64,000 nt of DNA from Forficula auricularia (GCA_024734495.1 JALMQS010000090.1:1-64000); one strand, 5' to 3'; positions 13,222 to 23,153 are shown, counted from the stretch's first letter. The notes: generated by a model not told the origin, from the letters alone. A program made the numbers and translations.

Positions 13222-13518
13222 TAATAATAATAATAATCTTCTTCTTATAGTGCCATGCCCGAACGGGCGTCGGCACCTCTCCACATATACCTGTCCTGAG
13301 TGTGTTTAGCTGTTTTACACAGAGTCTACGGGACCTACTTTTTAACGCCGGTTACGAACGGCTAGTTAGGAGAGGTTGTCCTAGGCAACTATACTTTTGG
13401 TAGTTTGCCTTTGCTTTCCAAGAGGAGGCGGCCTGCAAATATCTGCCGAGACTCAGTCCCGAACCAGCATACTTCAGGACAGCGGTCCGACACTCTGCCC
13501 ACTGACCCACAGTCGCCT
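13222..13518 (-). mobile_element. tRNA-derived SINE
   Basis: Read on the minus strand, the head starts near 13518 with GCGACTGTGGGTCAGTGGGC, which contains a Pol III A box (13498-13509). A B-box-like GGTTCGGGACT lies at 13455-13465, about 35 bases later. A non-tRNA body follows, ending in AGAAGAAGATTATTATTATTATTA, a simple-repeat tail typical of SINEs. The last body block (GCCATGCCCGAACGGGCGTC) has a related fragment at 31671-31695, so the family is multicopy here. AATAATAAT-type sequence on both sides may be the target duplication. Confidence 0.7.
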
Positions 13519-13698
13519 CAATAATAATATTAAGATATATATTTAGTTGGTTCATATCCATTTTAATAATAAATAAAAGCTTCATGGGTTTTTGGACAAT
13601 TTTTTTATAAATTCATTTGGTTAATGTCCATTCTTTATTTAAATAAAATTAATAAATTAATAGGTATTTTGGACAAATTTTATATTTTATTAATTTTT

Positions 13699-13736
13699 GC
13701 ACAACGTTTCGTCCGTTTCCGGACTTTATCAAGTGC
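13699..13736 (-). ncRNA. Hammerhead-like hairpin, left arm of the palindrome
   Basis: Exact inverse of the motif at 14492-14529, which is described there. On the minus strand it reads GCAC, TTGATAA, A, a GTCCG-GAAA-CGGAC hairpin, GAAACGTT and GTGC. Confidence 0.45.
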
Positions 13737-14491
13737 TGAAAAACAAAAGTACAAGAAAAATAGATTGGGAAAATTAAATTAATGCATATTTCAAAATACA
13801 ACTATACATGATATGCCACATGTCACTCACCTCAATCAATTAACAAATTAAACGTACATAAAATAGTGAGAACATCGAGAAAACAATTTAAAAAATTTAA
13901 GTTATCAATCTTGAGTTAACATAAAAATAAATAAACAAACAAACAAACAAATAAAAACAAACAAAAACAAAAACAAAAATAAAAAATAAAATAAAAAATA
14001 AAAAATAAATAAAAAAATATAAAAAATAAAAAATAAAAAATAAAAAATCGACCATCGAAACGTCACTGATTCAAAACTAAATCATATATACAACTTAAAT
14101 TCAGTGTATCTGATCTCATGTTCACACTTTCATTCATCTTGATAAAACACATTTCACTAATGTTACGTTTTCTCCAGAAAGTGATCTTTCTCGGTCCATA
14201 TCATACATTATCAAACAAAACTGATGACCAGCATTCAGATGGTGTAACACCAAAGCTGTGGTGTTAGCCGGAGGATCGTTTGATTTTGTTTGTTTATTTA
14301 TTTTTATGTTAACTCAAGATTGATAACTTAAATTTTTTAAATTGTTTTCTCGATGTTCTCACTATTTTATGTACGTTTAATTTGTTAATTGATTGAGGTG
14401 AGTGACATGTGGCATATCATGTATAGTTGTATTTTGAAATATGCATTAATTTAATTTTCCCAATCTATTTTTCTTGTACTTTTGTTTTTCA

Positions 14492-14529
14492 GCACTTGAT
14501 AAAGTCCGGAAACGGACGAAACGTTGTGC
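14492..14529 (+). ncRNA. Hammerhead-like hairpin with a U3-A8 core change
   Basis: Stem I is GCAC (14492-14495) with GTGC (14526-14529). The core strand is TTGATAA (14496-14502), followed by one extra A. Stem II is GTCCG/CGGAC closed by a GAAA tetraloop (14504-14517). GAAA follows at 14518-14521, then a minimal self-complementary stem III ACGT and T as the cleavage-site base. The hammerhead consensus core is CTGATGA; here position 3 is T and position 8 is A. Those two bases pair with each other in the hammerhead fold, so the changes are compensatory. Activity is unproven. Confidence 0.45.
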
Positions 14530-14594
14530 AAAAATTAATAAAATATAAAATTTGTCCAAAATACCTATTAATTTATTAATTTTATTTTTTATAA

Positions 14595-14875
14595 ATGTTA
14601 AATATCAATTTATACGACGCTTCGTCCTTTCAGGACTTTTTTCTTCAAGTACTCAATTACTTAAAACATTAATCGTCGATAAAATAGTAAAACAATCGAG
14701 ACAATAGATAGTGTATTCATAATATTTATCATATAACAAGTCATATAATAAGTTAACTAGTGTTTTACTATTTTATCGACAATTAATGTTTTAAGTAATT
14801 GAGTACTTGGAAAAGTCCTGAAAAGGACGAAACGTCGTATGAAAATTAATATTTAAAATTAATAAAAAATTGTCC
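14595..14875. repeat. Second inverted repeat with hammerhead-like ends
   Basis: Arms of about 75-80 bases (14600-14678 and 14765-14850) are imperfect inverses, sharing AGTACTCAATTACTTAAAAC-type sequence. The right arm carries GTAC (14803-14806), TTGGAAA, a GTCCT/AGGAC hairpin, GAAACGTC and GTAT. The left arm (14612-14652, minus) carries a more decayed version. The layout copies that of the adjacent giant palindrome, but with a degraded core (TTGGAAA instead of CTGATGA). Confidence 0.65.
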
Positions 14876-15034
14876 AAAAACCCGTGAATCTTTTATTTAT
14901 AAGATAGGTATATAATTTATTTAGGACGAACGTGGCCAAAGATAGAGAAGCGTGGCGCGCAAGTTGGGACGTGAGTGCACCGAATCGCCGCACAGACCAA
15001 CGAGTCGCCAAGCAACCAAGTAAGTTATAATTTA

Positions 15035-15090
15035 TTTATTAGAGACTATAGTTTCGAAGGTTTGACTTTCATCCAGATTTCTAAACAGTC
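15035..15090 (-). repeat. Relic of hammerhead repeat family A
   Basis: On the minus strand the order is CTGGATGA, AAGTCAAACCTTC, GAAACTATAGTC, TCTAATAAATAAA. Compared with the better copy at 46101-46150, two bases of the CTGATGATGA core are missing while GAAA, the palindromic ACTATAGT stem III and the GTC triplet are intact. Confidence 0.5.
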
Positions 15091-15163
15091 ACACGAGACA
15101 CGCGCTTGGGACATCATAAATCAAGGGGCTTCAAAATTCAGCTCTCAAAAAAAAAAAAAAAAA

Positions 15164-15200
<37 letters not shown>

Positions 15201-15669
15201 CTAATTATTGTGATTATATATGATGTAATTAGTGAAAATATTTAGAGGGAAGCCTCAAAATTGAATTACGCCTGGGGTCTTTGCTTTCAAATATTCTGTC
15301 TGTTATTTATCATGGATTGAAATACCCAGATGAATGTATGTAAATATGTTTTGTTGTAATAGTAAGCTGGTAACAGATAGAATATTTCTAATTAAAAAGA
15401 TTGAAGATCAAACATTCGAAACTATAGTAGAATCTATATTATCTAAAATATAAATTATAGTTATATACCAAATGAGCCGTTTATTTTGAAAGTAACGTAA
15501 ATCAATTTTTTGTTATTTCGAGATATTTATATGTTTATAAATACATAAGTATATTTATATATAGAAAAAAAATTATTGATTGTTTATATAAATTAAAAAA
15601 TACAAATCTTTATAAAAAACAATCCAGAACAGGTTTATTTGAAATCCAAACGTTTAGGGAGAATTTCTA

Positions 15670-15780
15670 CCTTTTTCAATGGTTAAAATTTGCGAAAATG
15701 AAAAAAAGAAGAAAAAAAAGTTGCTTTTCAAAATTTAAAAAGTAACTTTTTTTTCGCAAATTTTAACCATTGAAAAAGGG
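15670..15780. repeat. Small foldback
   Basis: CCTTTTTCAATGGTTAAAAT at the left is answered by the exact inverse ATTTTAACCATTGAAAAAGG at the right. A-rich and T-rich inner arms surround a short spacer near 15735. No gene content. Confidence 0.7.
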
Positions 15781-15824
15781 AGAATTGTTTTTTATAAATT
15801 ATATGTGTATTTTATATTTATATA

Positions 15825-16700
15825 TATACTAGCTGCGGCTTCGGCGGCCCTCTATAGGCAGGGGGCACGCCCCCGGACCCCCAACCCACGAACCCCACCC
15901 TCATACCCCACTCCCACCGAGCATGCATCCGTCCCCACAACCACTACCACCCGACACCCAACTCCCGCACCACCACACTACCTCCCTGGACCCTAACCTG
16001 AACCCCCACTCCACCCTGCATCACCCCAGTCCCGCAGCCCTGGCCACCCCCCGGACCCCCACCCCGCGCCCCTCCACCCCCACCCCACCCGCGCCACCCC
16101 ACTCAAGCCCTCTGGATCCTCACATGAACCCCCCACCAGCACACCACCCCCGCACCCAGTTTTTGAATTTCTAGTCTTCTAGTGACCCACATATGTATTA
16201 TCTATACAAAATTTGGTTGAGTTTGGTCCAAGAGCAAGAATTTTCATATTTTGACCCTCCCCCCCTTTTTGGGTGGTTTTTTGGGGGAATTTTTTTAAAC
16301 AAAAGTTGTCAGAAATTACATCCCCTACAACTTTGCTCATAATAAAATTTGCCGTAGAGTTAATAGTTTAGGAGTTATTTGATAATTTTCATTCGTGCGC
16401 CCCCCCTAAACCCCACTTTTGGATGTCAAAATATCAAAACGTTATATAGCTATAAACGTAAGTTAGAAGACATCTGATGCAAATATGAAATTTCATAATA
16501 ATCCCTTCAGCCGTTTTTACGTGAATCGTGAGCAACTTTTGCGGAAACCACGGAAACATACAGACAGACATGACTAGACCGGAATTTTTGTTGAGGATGT
16601 TTTCGTTCATAACTTTGCTTGAAACGTGTGTAACCAAAATTTGGCGTGATTTGGACCAATGTACAGACAAAACCTTAATTTTATTGTATATATAGAGATA
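15825..16700 (+). repeat. Non-autonomous RTE-like repeat with a C-rich 5' block
   Basis: Begins after an (AT)n tract with CTAGCTGCGGCTTCGGCGGC, then a strongly C-rich block (15870-16160) made of CCCAC/CCCCC words. A long AT-richer body follows, ending with CAGCCGTTTTTACGTGAAT, a CAGACAGACATG stretch and TTTTATTGTATATATAGAG. A start with CTAGCTG after a TA tract and a CAGACAGACA-plus-(TA)n 3' tail are features I associate with RTE-clade LINE derivatives, which is inference. A truncated relative with the same head (CAGCTGCGAAGCCCGC) is at 36868. Proline-rich open frames over the C-rich block are composition artefacts. Confidence 0.45.
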
Positions 16701-17234
16701 TTTTGATATATTTATTTTGACAAATTCATGAGGCTATTGTACTTCATTGACTGATATTATAAACATGAAAATAAGACATCTATGCCTAAGTAAAACTGGC
16801 ATTAATACATTTTTTTCAAAATTAGACTTACGTCACTTTTCAAAATAAACGGCTCATATATACATGTTTATTTGATTCAAGTAGTGGAAAGCCTCATTGA
16901 TTTGGGGCCATCCATAATATACGTTCTCAAACAGGGGGTGGGAGGGGTATTGCCTAGTTTGATGATATATGACTAAGGAAACGTGAAGTTCGCAGTTCAT
17001 CAATTTTATTTTAATTTTTTTTTTATCTTGTTGGTTTATTTTATTTTATTTTAGAGAAGGGGGGTCTAGCTTTTGTGACATTATATTTGCTAGGGACCAG
17101 AAATAGTTTATCTGTTATTCATCATGGAGTCAATTACCCGTTTGATTACATAAAATTCGTTTTGTTGTTATAGCAAAATCGTTTATGAGGCTAGCTTGCT
17201 ATAACAACAAAGCTGAATTTTCTATAAACATATT

Positions 17235-17275
17235 AATGTCAAACCTTCGAAACTTATAGTCTCAAACAAATAAAT
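17235..17275 (+). repeat. Relic of hammerhead repeat family A
   Basis: Reads AATGTCAAACCTTCGAAAC, then TTATAGTC and TCAAACAAATAAA. The CTGATGA core strand is lost (ATATTAATG), but the stem II 3' strand, GAAA and the cleavage triplet remain. Confidence 0.4.
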
Positions 17276-18414
17276 CATATATATACATATTAATATTTGC
17301 TATATATGTATGTTTATATAAATGTTTATTTGCCTCAAGAAGAGGGCAACCTCATTGATTTCTCTTTAGGAATTAGAAGACTTTACAAAGTGCATTTCTG
17401 CAGATGTCCAAGGACCGATTTAGACTTGATAAGGCCCTAAGCTATTTGAGATATGGGGCCTTTTATAAGTCCAGATATTATATTTAAGTGCCAAATATGA
17501 TTTTGGGATGGATATCTAGAGGCTTAAACTGAAATACAATTAATAAGTAAATATATAGATAGTCAGCGCATGCTCGAGTGCAGGGGAACCCCAGCGTTTA
17601 TAGTAAAAGAAATTATATACTTTACACCTTCCATTTCTATTATTATAAAATAATAATGAAATAATTTTAAAAATTACTGGCATTTGCTGTCGAAATTTAT
17701 CATTAATTTCGGTAGTCATAATTACGGGTAATACCGGTTAACCGATTATCGGCAATGCAAACCCTAGGCACAATAGCGCTTTGTTCTTCGCAAAAACGGG
17801 CTCTAAAAATTGGGTGAAGAGTATGGGACGTTCCAGAGGTGCGGCATTGGGACAAATAATTCTGCAGTATATTTAAGTATATATGACAATTGCTCACACG
17901 GAGATTTTTTTGGGGGGCCCCCATGAAAGTGGGGCCTAAGCTATAGCTTGTGTATCTCAATGTTTTTCAACCTTTGGGTCGCAACCCCCTGGGGAGTCGC
18001 GAAGCCTCTATAAGGGGGTCGCGAAGCTTCAGTAAAAAAGAAAAACAAAGTTTAAAAATATATTTTTATTAAGAAAATGTTAATTAAAGGACATTTGTAG
18101 GTTAACACAAATCAACAAAATAAATATGAGTCACATTCACATTAATGTTTTCGTTAAGTAATTTCTCCCATCGTGGATCCGTATACATAATTATATATTT
18201 TTTTTATTAATTTATATCAGGATTTATAAAAATAAATAATAAATCAATACTTGTTTACTATTTTTATGTGTTTTTTACTATAAAATCAAAAAAATCAAAA
18301 ATTGTACACAAAGTCACAAGCCTACCAGTCTGAGAGGTCCCGCTCGTGATTTTGTGTAGGATTATTGGTTTATAATACATTTTTCGATAATTAAACTTTT
18401 TTTATTAATTTATA

Positions 18415-19085
18415 TCAGGTATGAAAACAGGTAATTAAATATGAAATCAACAAGGTAAGTATGTAAATAGCGAGTTAATTAGGAAAACGAGAAGTTAAGT
18501 AAGAAAATTGAAAGTTACGAAAGAAAACTGAGAGATAAGTATTTAAACCATGAGTTTAGTATGAAAACAGCTAATTAAATATGAAATCAACAAGGTAAGT
18601 ATGTAAATGTCGAGTTAATTAGGAAAACGAGGAGTTAAGTAAGAAAATTGAAAACTGAGAGTTAAGTATTTAAACCGTGAGTTTAGTATAATAAAAACAG
18701 CTAATTAAATATGAAATCAACAAGGTAAGTATATAAACAGCTAGTTAATTAGGAAAACGAGGAGTTAAGTAAGAAAATTGAAAGTTAAAGTATTTAAACC
18801 GTAGTTAAGTATTTGAACCGTGGTTAGGTATTTGAACTGTTGTTAAGTATTTGAACCGTTGTTAAGTATTTAAACCGTGGTTAAGTATTTAAACCGTAGT
18901 TAAGTATGAAAACAGCTAATTAAATATGAAATCAACAAGGTAAGTATGTAAACAGCGAGTTTAATATAAAAACTGAGAGTTAAGTATTTAAACCGTGAGT
19001 TAACTATGAAAACAGCTAATTAAGTATGAAATCAACAAGATAAGTATGTAATCCGCGAGTTTAATATGAAAACTAGGAGTTTAAC
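18415..19085. repeat. Higher-order tandem array inside the hAT element
   Basis: Built from monomers of about 17-18 bases of the type GTTAAGTATGAAAACAG with variant endings (AACCGTG, CAACAAG, ACGAGGA). Blocks of about 120 bases recur at least four times, for example TATGAAATCAACAAGGTAAG at 18439, 18580, 18711 and 18927. It is AT-rich and non-coding. The duplicated flanking text TACTATAAAA...TTGTACACRAAGTCA at about 18280 and 19915 suggests that the array and the 19.5-kb repeat expanded or inserted within an originally shorter element. Confidence 0.85.
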
Positions 19086-19479
19086 TTAAAATATAAAACA
19101 TACCATAAATTCCCTCATTCTCCCACTTATCAATGATAAATAAACACGAATTCGATATTTCAAGTATTTTAAGACTTATAGACGAGTACGGAACTCGCAC
19201 TTAGCTGTTTTATTATTTATATATTTATTTACATAATTCTGATCACGGAAGGTGAAACATTGCAGAGTTAAACTTCTATAAAAAGGTATTAAAAAATTGT
19301 TATAAATTATCGTATAAACTCCAAAAAGAAAAACTTCAAAATTTAGAAAGATGATCTACACAGTTGTAATTTTTTAGAAAAGAAATTTTACTTCCAATAT
19401 AATATTAAAATGATTAGGAATTTCATTTATAATATTTATTTAATAAATAATTAAACAAATATGATCATGTTGACAATAG

Positions 19480-19866
19480 TGAGACTTAAGATAATACCTT
19501 ACATGCATCTCCCAAGAGAAAGATTCGTGTGAATGAATCACAAAATGACAATAAAATTCAATTCATAAATAGAGGAATTCTCTTCTAAACGTTAGCAGGA
19601 ACGTTTTAAGATTGTATTTTTTTTTTTTTATAAAAGATTTTTTATTATCATTTCGATTATTTGCTCATATGAATTGGAGATTTCCGCTATTTTGTCATTG
19701 ATCATATCAACCGAACTTGACCAAATTTATATGGTACCAATCGAAAACTATAGTTAACCCAAACCAAAAAAATTCATCAAAATCGGTTCACAATTGGCGA
19801 AGAAATCGAGTAACATAGACAGAAAAAAAATCAGTCGAATTGAGAACCTCCTCCTTTTTTTGAAGT
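19480..19866 (+). repeat. Partial composite repeat (GAAGTCGGTT-ended half)
   Basis: Matches the second half of the composite repeats at 40900-41213 and 62600-63090. The shared order is GAACTTGACCAAATT, ATATGGTACCA, AAAATCGGTTCACAATTGGC, GAGAACCTCCTCC, GAAGTCGGTTAA. The foldback half is missing here. Confidence 0.75.
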
Positions 19867-20044
19867 CGGTTAAAAAATAAATAATAAATCAATTTTTTTA
19901 ATGTGTTTTTTACTATAAAAAAAAATGAAAAATTGTACACGAAGTCAGGGTAGAGGGTCGCGAAATTTTTTTTTCATACTAAGGGGGTTGCGTCATGAAA
20001 AAGGTTGAAAAACACTGGTGTAGCTTATACCATACGTAAATCCT

Positions 20045-20269
20045 CGAGGGATGAACCGCGACCTAATATGCTGTACACCTACTTCCACTTGTACTTTCAA
20101 ATATTTTCAAGTACTTCCAAATATTTCCAAGTACTTCCAAATATTTCCAAGCACTTCCAAATATTTCCAAGTACTTCCAAATATTTTCAAGTACTTTCAA
20201 ATATTTACAAGTACTTCCAAAATACTTCCGAAGAGGTGTACACCTACTGCCAATCGCGGATCACCCCTC
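20045..20269. mobile_element. Mutator-like MITE with internal minisatellite, copy 1
   Basis: Terminal inverted repeats are CGAGGGATGAACCGCGA and, from the right on the minus strand, GAGGGGTGATCCGCGA. The 9-base duplication GTAAATCCT is exact on both sides (20036-20044 and 20270-20278). A 9-bp duplication fits Mutator-like elements. The interior is a tandem array of about 20-base units (ATATTTCCAAGTACTTCCAA) at 20092-20225, which makes the spurious serine/phenylalanine-rich open frames here. A 153-bp relative with a near-perfect 9-bp duplication is at 25343-25495. Confidence 0.85.
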
Positions 20270-20299
20270 GTAAATCCTGCACTTGAGATGCCATTTTAA

Positions 20300-21060
20300 A
20301 ACTTAATCTATATAAGTAAAAATAAATAAAAATAATAATTCAAGTTTTCAATCTAATTGTGTGAATTGATAAAAAAAGAAAGGGGGGCTATATTAACAAA
20401 TCAACAACATGGAAAACAAATAAGGGAGTGGAAGGCGAGAGAGAGAAAAAACTTCTAAATTGGATGTCATTTTGAAAAGATAAGAAGACCTCCCACAGGT
20501 TGGAAGGAAAAGTGTTAAAAAAGTAGAGAGGCTGCTTGCGTGAAAGAAATATATTAAGATATAAAATTAAATAAAAAAAAAAAAAAAAAAAACGCGACGG
20601 TCGTAGACAACTCAAGTCTTCGAAGCAAGAGTTGTCTCAACATCACCATAGCAACAATCAGAAAACGTTTTATTATATTCTTAAGTACAAGAATGGTTAG
20701 TTGTTTTTTTTGCAGTAGAACTTTAGTCGTCGAATTAATGGTCTCAGATTTTATCTTTTGTGTTGGACCACCCAATTAGATGAATTATTAAATTAATAAG
20801 GAATAGAAATTTATGGAGAAATGATGAAAAGGCAAACCAAGAATGAAATGAAAAATAAAATTCCGGTGTGTGCCTAAGACCACACGACAAAAGTGATAAC
20901 TTATATGGAATTTCTAATTCTAATATTCTAAAATTATTAAAATTTATATTTTTATAAAAAATAAATTTTTCAAGTAAACTTTTAATTATTTTTTGGGATT
21001 GTTTTATATATATTTGCGTTATGTTATTTTTAAATATTATATTAATATCAAATTAAATTA
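20300..21060. other. AT-rich stretch without a supportable gene
   Basis: A (A)n run at 20573-20592 and short open frames only. No family resemblance. Confidence 0.4.
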
Positions 21061-21096
21061 GGGAACGAAGAAAAGATTTTTTTATTATAGGCAAAG

Positions 21097-21171
21097 GGAT
21101 CAGCCGGGATTCGAACCTGGATCTTCGCATGCGATGCCTTCATTAGTTCTTATCCCCTTGGCCACTGATCC
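21097..21171 (-). tRNA. tRNA-Arg-like sequence, copy 1 (pseudo-tRNA or SINE head)
   Basis: On the minus strand the acceptor GGATCAG pairs with CTGATCC. The A-box region is TGGCCAAGGGGATAAG and the B box is GGTTCGAATCC within a T arm CCAGG-TTCGAAT-CCCGG (one mismatch). The body resembles tRNA-Arg, but extra bases follow the D loop, and the anticodon stem TCGCA/TGCGA is joined directly with no loop, so it cannot decode. It sits in a local duplication with period 347 bases shared with copy 2. Confidence 0.55.
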
Positions 21172-21443
21172 CCGAATTCAAGCTAATACCTAATGTCTAT
21201 ATGAATTTGGAATTTCATTTTTTATTTAATCTTTAATCTCTTCCTCGTTCATTTTTGCAGCTCTGTAGTGGCCGGACTATTATTAAACTATATTCAAACG
21301 CCTCCCAATCGATCACAAACCCAAAGGTCGAAAATAATTTTTTCTTTACCCCGGGGCGCAATCACAACGAGGCCGCGTCGAAAGACAATTATAAATTAAA
21401 TTAAATTAGGGAACGAAGAAAAGATTTTTTATTATAGACAAAA

Positions 21444-21534
21444 GGATCAGCCGGGATTCGAACCCGGAATCTTCGCATGTGCGCTGCGATGCCTTCATAA
21501 GAACTTTAGCTCTTATCCTCTTGGCCACTGATCC
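21444..21534 (-). tRNA. tRNA-Arg-like sequence, copy 2, with an insertion in the D region
   Basis: On the minus strand the acceptor is GGATCAG/CTGATCC, the T arm CCGGG-TTCGAAT-CCCGG is perfect, and the anticodon arm TCGCA-GCGCACA-TGCGA is perfect with a 7-base loop. TTTT follows at once, as for a Pol III terminator. Between GGATAA and GGCA there are about 19 extra bases that can form a small hairpin (TAAGA...TCTTA), at a place where tRNAs normally have none. Loop position 33 is C rather than T. The formal anticodon would be GCA. It may be a pseudogene or SINE head rather than a working tRNA. Confidence 0.5.
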
Positions 21535-21609
21535 CCGTACTCAAGCTAATACCTAATGTCTATATGAATTTGGAATTTCATTTTTTTCATAGGTATTATA
21601 GGCTTGAGT

Positions 21610-21650
21610 TCAGTGGCCAAGAGGATAAGAACTAAGGCTCTTATAGTCTT
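21610..21650 (+). tRNA. tRNA-like 5' fragment, inverted relative to copies 1 and 2
   Basis: TCAGTGGCCAAGAGGATAAG followed by ACTAAGGCTCTTAT matches the first 35-40 bases of copy 2 on the opposite strand, then diverges. It is preceded by the inverse of the flank shared by the other copies (TATTATAGGCTTGAG). Fragment only. Confidence 0.45.
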
Positions 21651-21899
21651 GTGAAATTTCTGGTTTTGACAAAAAAATTTGAAATATCCAAAATGATTAT
21701 AGCCTTGTGAAATTTCTGATTTTGACAAAAACTTTGAAATATCCAAATTATAGAAATTTTAGTATATATTTGAGATCAGTCGGTCCAAGAGAATTGAAAA
21801 AATATATTTTATTTAAAATACTATTGCCCAGGAAAATAAAAATGTACATTATCACAAAAATTCAAATAATATAAGATATTAATTTGAGCTTAGAGACAA

Positions 21900-21951
21900 T
21901 TTTTTTTCATCAAATGTGGACTGTGTAAGCGAAAAGGTTGGACACCCCTGG
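21900..21951. mobile_element. hAT-type terminus (CAGGGGTGTCCAACC)
   Basis: On the minus strand it reads CAGGGGTGTCCAACCTTTTC followed by a CCACATTTGATG block, the usual terminal layout of a large hAT family. A very similar end is at 25025-25074. Another, CAGGGCTGTCCAACC, is at 22846 on the plus strand. I could not pair any of these by target duplication. Confidence 0.5.
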
Positions 21952-22165
21952 TTTAAGTTATTAACTTGAACGTTTTTATTTTTAGCATATAATGCTAATT
22001 TTTTAACAATTTTCAACCCCCCCCCCCTTTGGGCACCCCTGATTAATTTATAGTTGCATTATAATTCCATTTCAAAGCAACTATTTTACAAAAATGTCCA
22101 TTGGTATAGGGAGAATTCCTCCTGACAGGAACTTACCATTCATATATTAATTCCTGTGAATAAAT

Positions 22166-22290
22166 TGTAATAGACTGATGAAGAGGGCAAAGCTCTCTAA
22201 ACTATAGTTTTGTTATAAATAATTTAAAAATTTATAATTCCAGCAGAAGACACACTCTTTTATTGTCTCCTTCAATGTATTTATTCACAA
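22166..22290 (+). repeat. Hammerhead repeat family B, copy with inactivated core
   Basis: CTGATGA is at 22175-22181, followed by the GAGGGC-AAA-GCTCTC hairpin, then TAAAC where GAAAC is expected (the invariant G at 22198 is T), ACTATAGT and T. The downstream tail CCAGCAGAAGACACACTC and TTATTGTCTCCTTCAAT is shared with 25719-25952 and 60664-60748. Confidence 0.6.
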
Positions 22291-22845
22291 AAACATCAAT
22301 ATAAAAGTTCAATTTGTTGGGGAAAAAAATCACGAGACTGTCTTCCATTGAATCGGACTTGTTATGGAAAATATTTATTATTTGTCAGAAACCTTATATT
22401 CTCACCTTCTCAGGAATCAAAGCCAAGTGGCAAAAAGCATTCCGGGTCACCGCCTGTCCTTCGAATCGAAAACAATCTGACATATAATATTACACGTCTA
22501 AAATTTGTATTCAAAGAATAAATCTTAATCTATAAAAAATTTTCCGATTTTTCTTGATGCCGATGATTTTGACAGGCTGTCCTGAATTGATATATACAGT
22601 ATTTGGTCTAAAGTTATATCAGTCTAGTACAAGGAGACAAGGAATTGGGGTTTACTAAAACAATCACAATTAATTGATCATTTCTCTCTGGGACTAAAAC
22701 TTGTCAGGAGTTGTCTTTTAGATCTTTGCACGTTCATACACGTCAATAGATAAATAATGTATAGTCAGGGATTATTATCCGTGACCCTTTTAAAAATAAA
22801 TTATCATTCCTCATTTCCTTCTTTAATCCCATTCGATTTAAACCA

Positions 22846-22900
22846 GGGCTGTCCAACCCGTGACGCAATATAAAGTCATAAAATTCCTTAAAGCATTGAG
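22846..22900 (+). mobile_element. hAT-type terminus (CAGGGCTGTCCAACC)
   Basis: Plus-strand start CAGGGCTGTCCAACCCGTGA, facing right. It could have been the left end of an element closed by the terminus at 25074, which would enclose the hAT at 23154-24707, but the 8-base flanks do not match. Confidence 0.35.
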
Positions 22901-23153
22901 ATTTATATGTAGCTACTGGAAAACACACAACAATTTGGCCTGATAATCTTTTTTCTTTTAAAATAAGAAATTCGAAAATCTACTTTGAAGTTTTCGAAAA
23001 ATAAAAGTGCAAATTTTAAATTTTGTATCTGGAACTAGATTTCAAGATTTCCGAAAAAATAATCATCATTTTGGTCTATTTTTGACTCCATTTTCATTAG
23101 AAATAAATTTTCTACTTGCAAACTTTTCTGATTGAATGTTCTAGAATCTAGAA

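Larger units (their letters stand above)
13643..14585. repeat. Giant inverted repeat with about 300-bp near-identical arms
   Basis: The left arm 13643-13945 and right arm 14283-14585 are reverse complements with no difference that I could find by eye over roughly 300 bases. The loop of about 340 bases holds a low-complexity (AAAC/AAAT)n tract (13928-14046) and then unique sequence. Near the outer end of each arm is a hammerhead-like hairpin pointing outward. The absence of divergence between arms suggests a recent inverted duplication or ongoing gene conversion. An outer, more diverged inverted pair (GGGTTTTTGGACAATTTTTT at about 13586, inverse at about 14868) may bound a larger element of 13.57-14.90 kb. 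Confidence 0.9.
17958..20017. mobile_element. hAT element (non-autonomous), middle layer of the nest
   Basis: Left terminus CAATGTTTTTCAACCTTTGG and right terminus (minus strand) CAGTGTTTTTCAACCTTT are the classic hAT CAGTG...CAACC form. The flanks GTGTATCT (17950-17957) and GTGTAGCT (20018-20025) match at 7 of 8 bases, as expected of an old 8-bp duplication. GGGTCGCGAA blocks lie inside both ends. The interior holds a long tandem array and part of a composite repeat, but no transposase frame. Confidence 0.8.
17409..20285. mobile_element. Older hAT-like element, split by two later insertions
   Basis: The left terminus CAAGGACCGATTTAGACTT and the right terminus (minus strand, CAAGTGCAGGATTTACG) are similar. 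Matching subterminal blocks follow (AAGGCCCTAAGCTATTTGAG left, inverse of GGGGCCTAAGCTATAGCTT right). Flanks AGATGTC/AGATGCC may be a mutated 8-bp duplication. Its right end is broken by the insertions at 17958-20017 and 20045-20269. Removing these leaves about 575 bases with no transposase. Confidence 0.6.

Noticed and set aside
15805..16174. Proline-rich open frames
   Set aside because: Composition artefact of a C-rich block in a non-coding repeat.
18415..19085. CRISPR-like array
   Set aside because: The monomers are contiguous and variable with no constant repeat/unique spacer pattern, and the DNA is eukaryotic.
20005..20299. Ser/Phe/Tyr-rich repetitive open frames
   Set aside because: Produced by the 20-base minisatellite inside the Mutator-like MITE.
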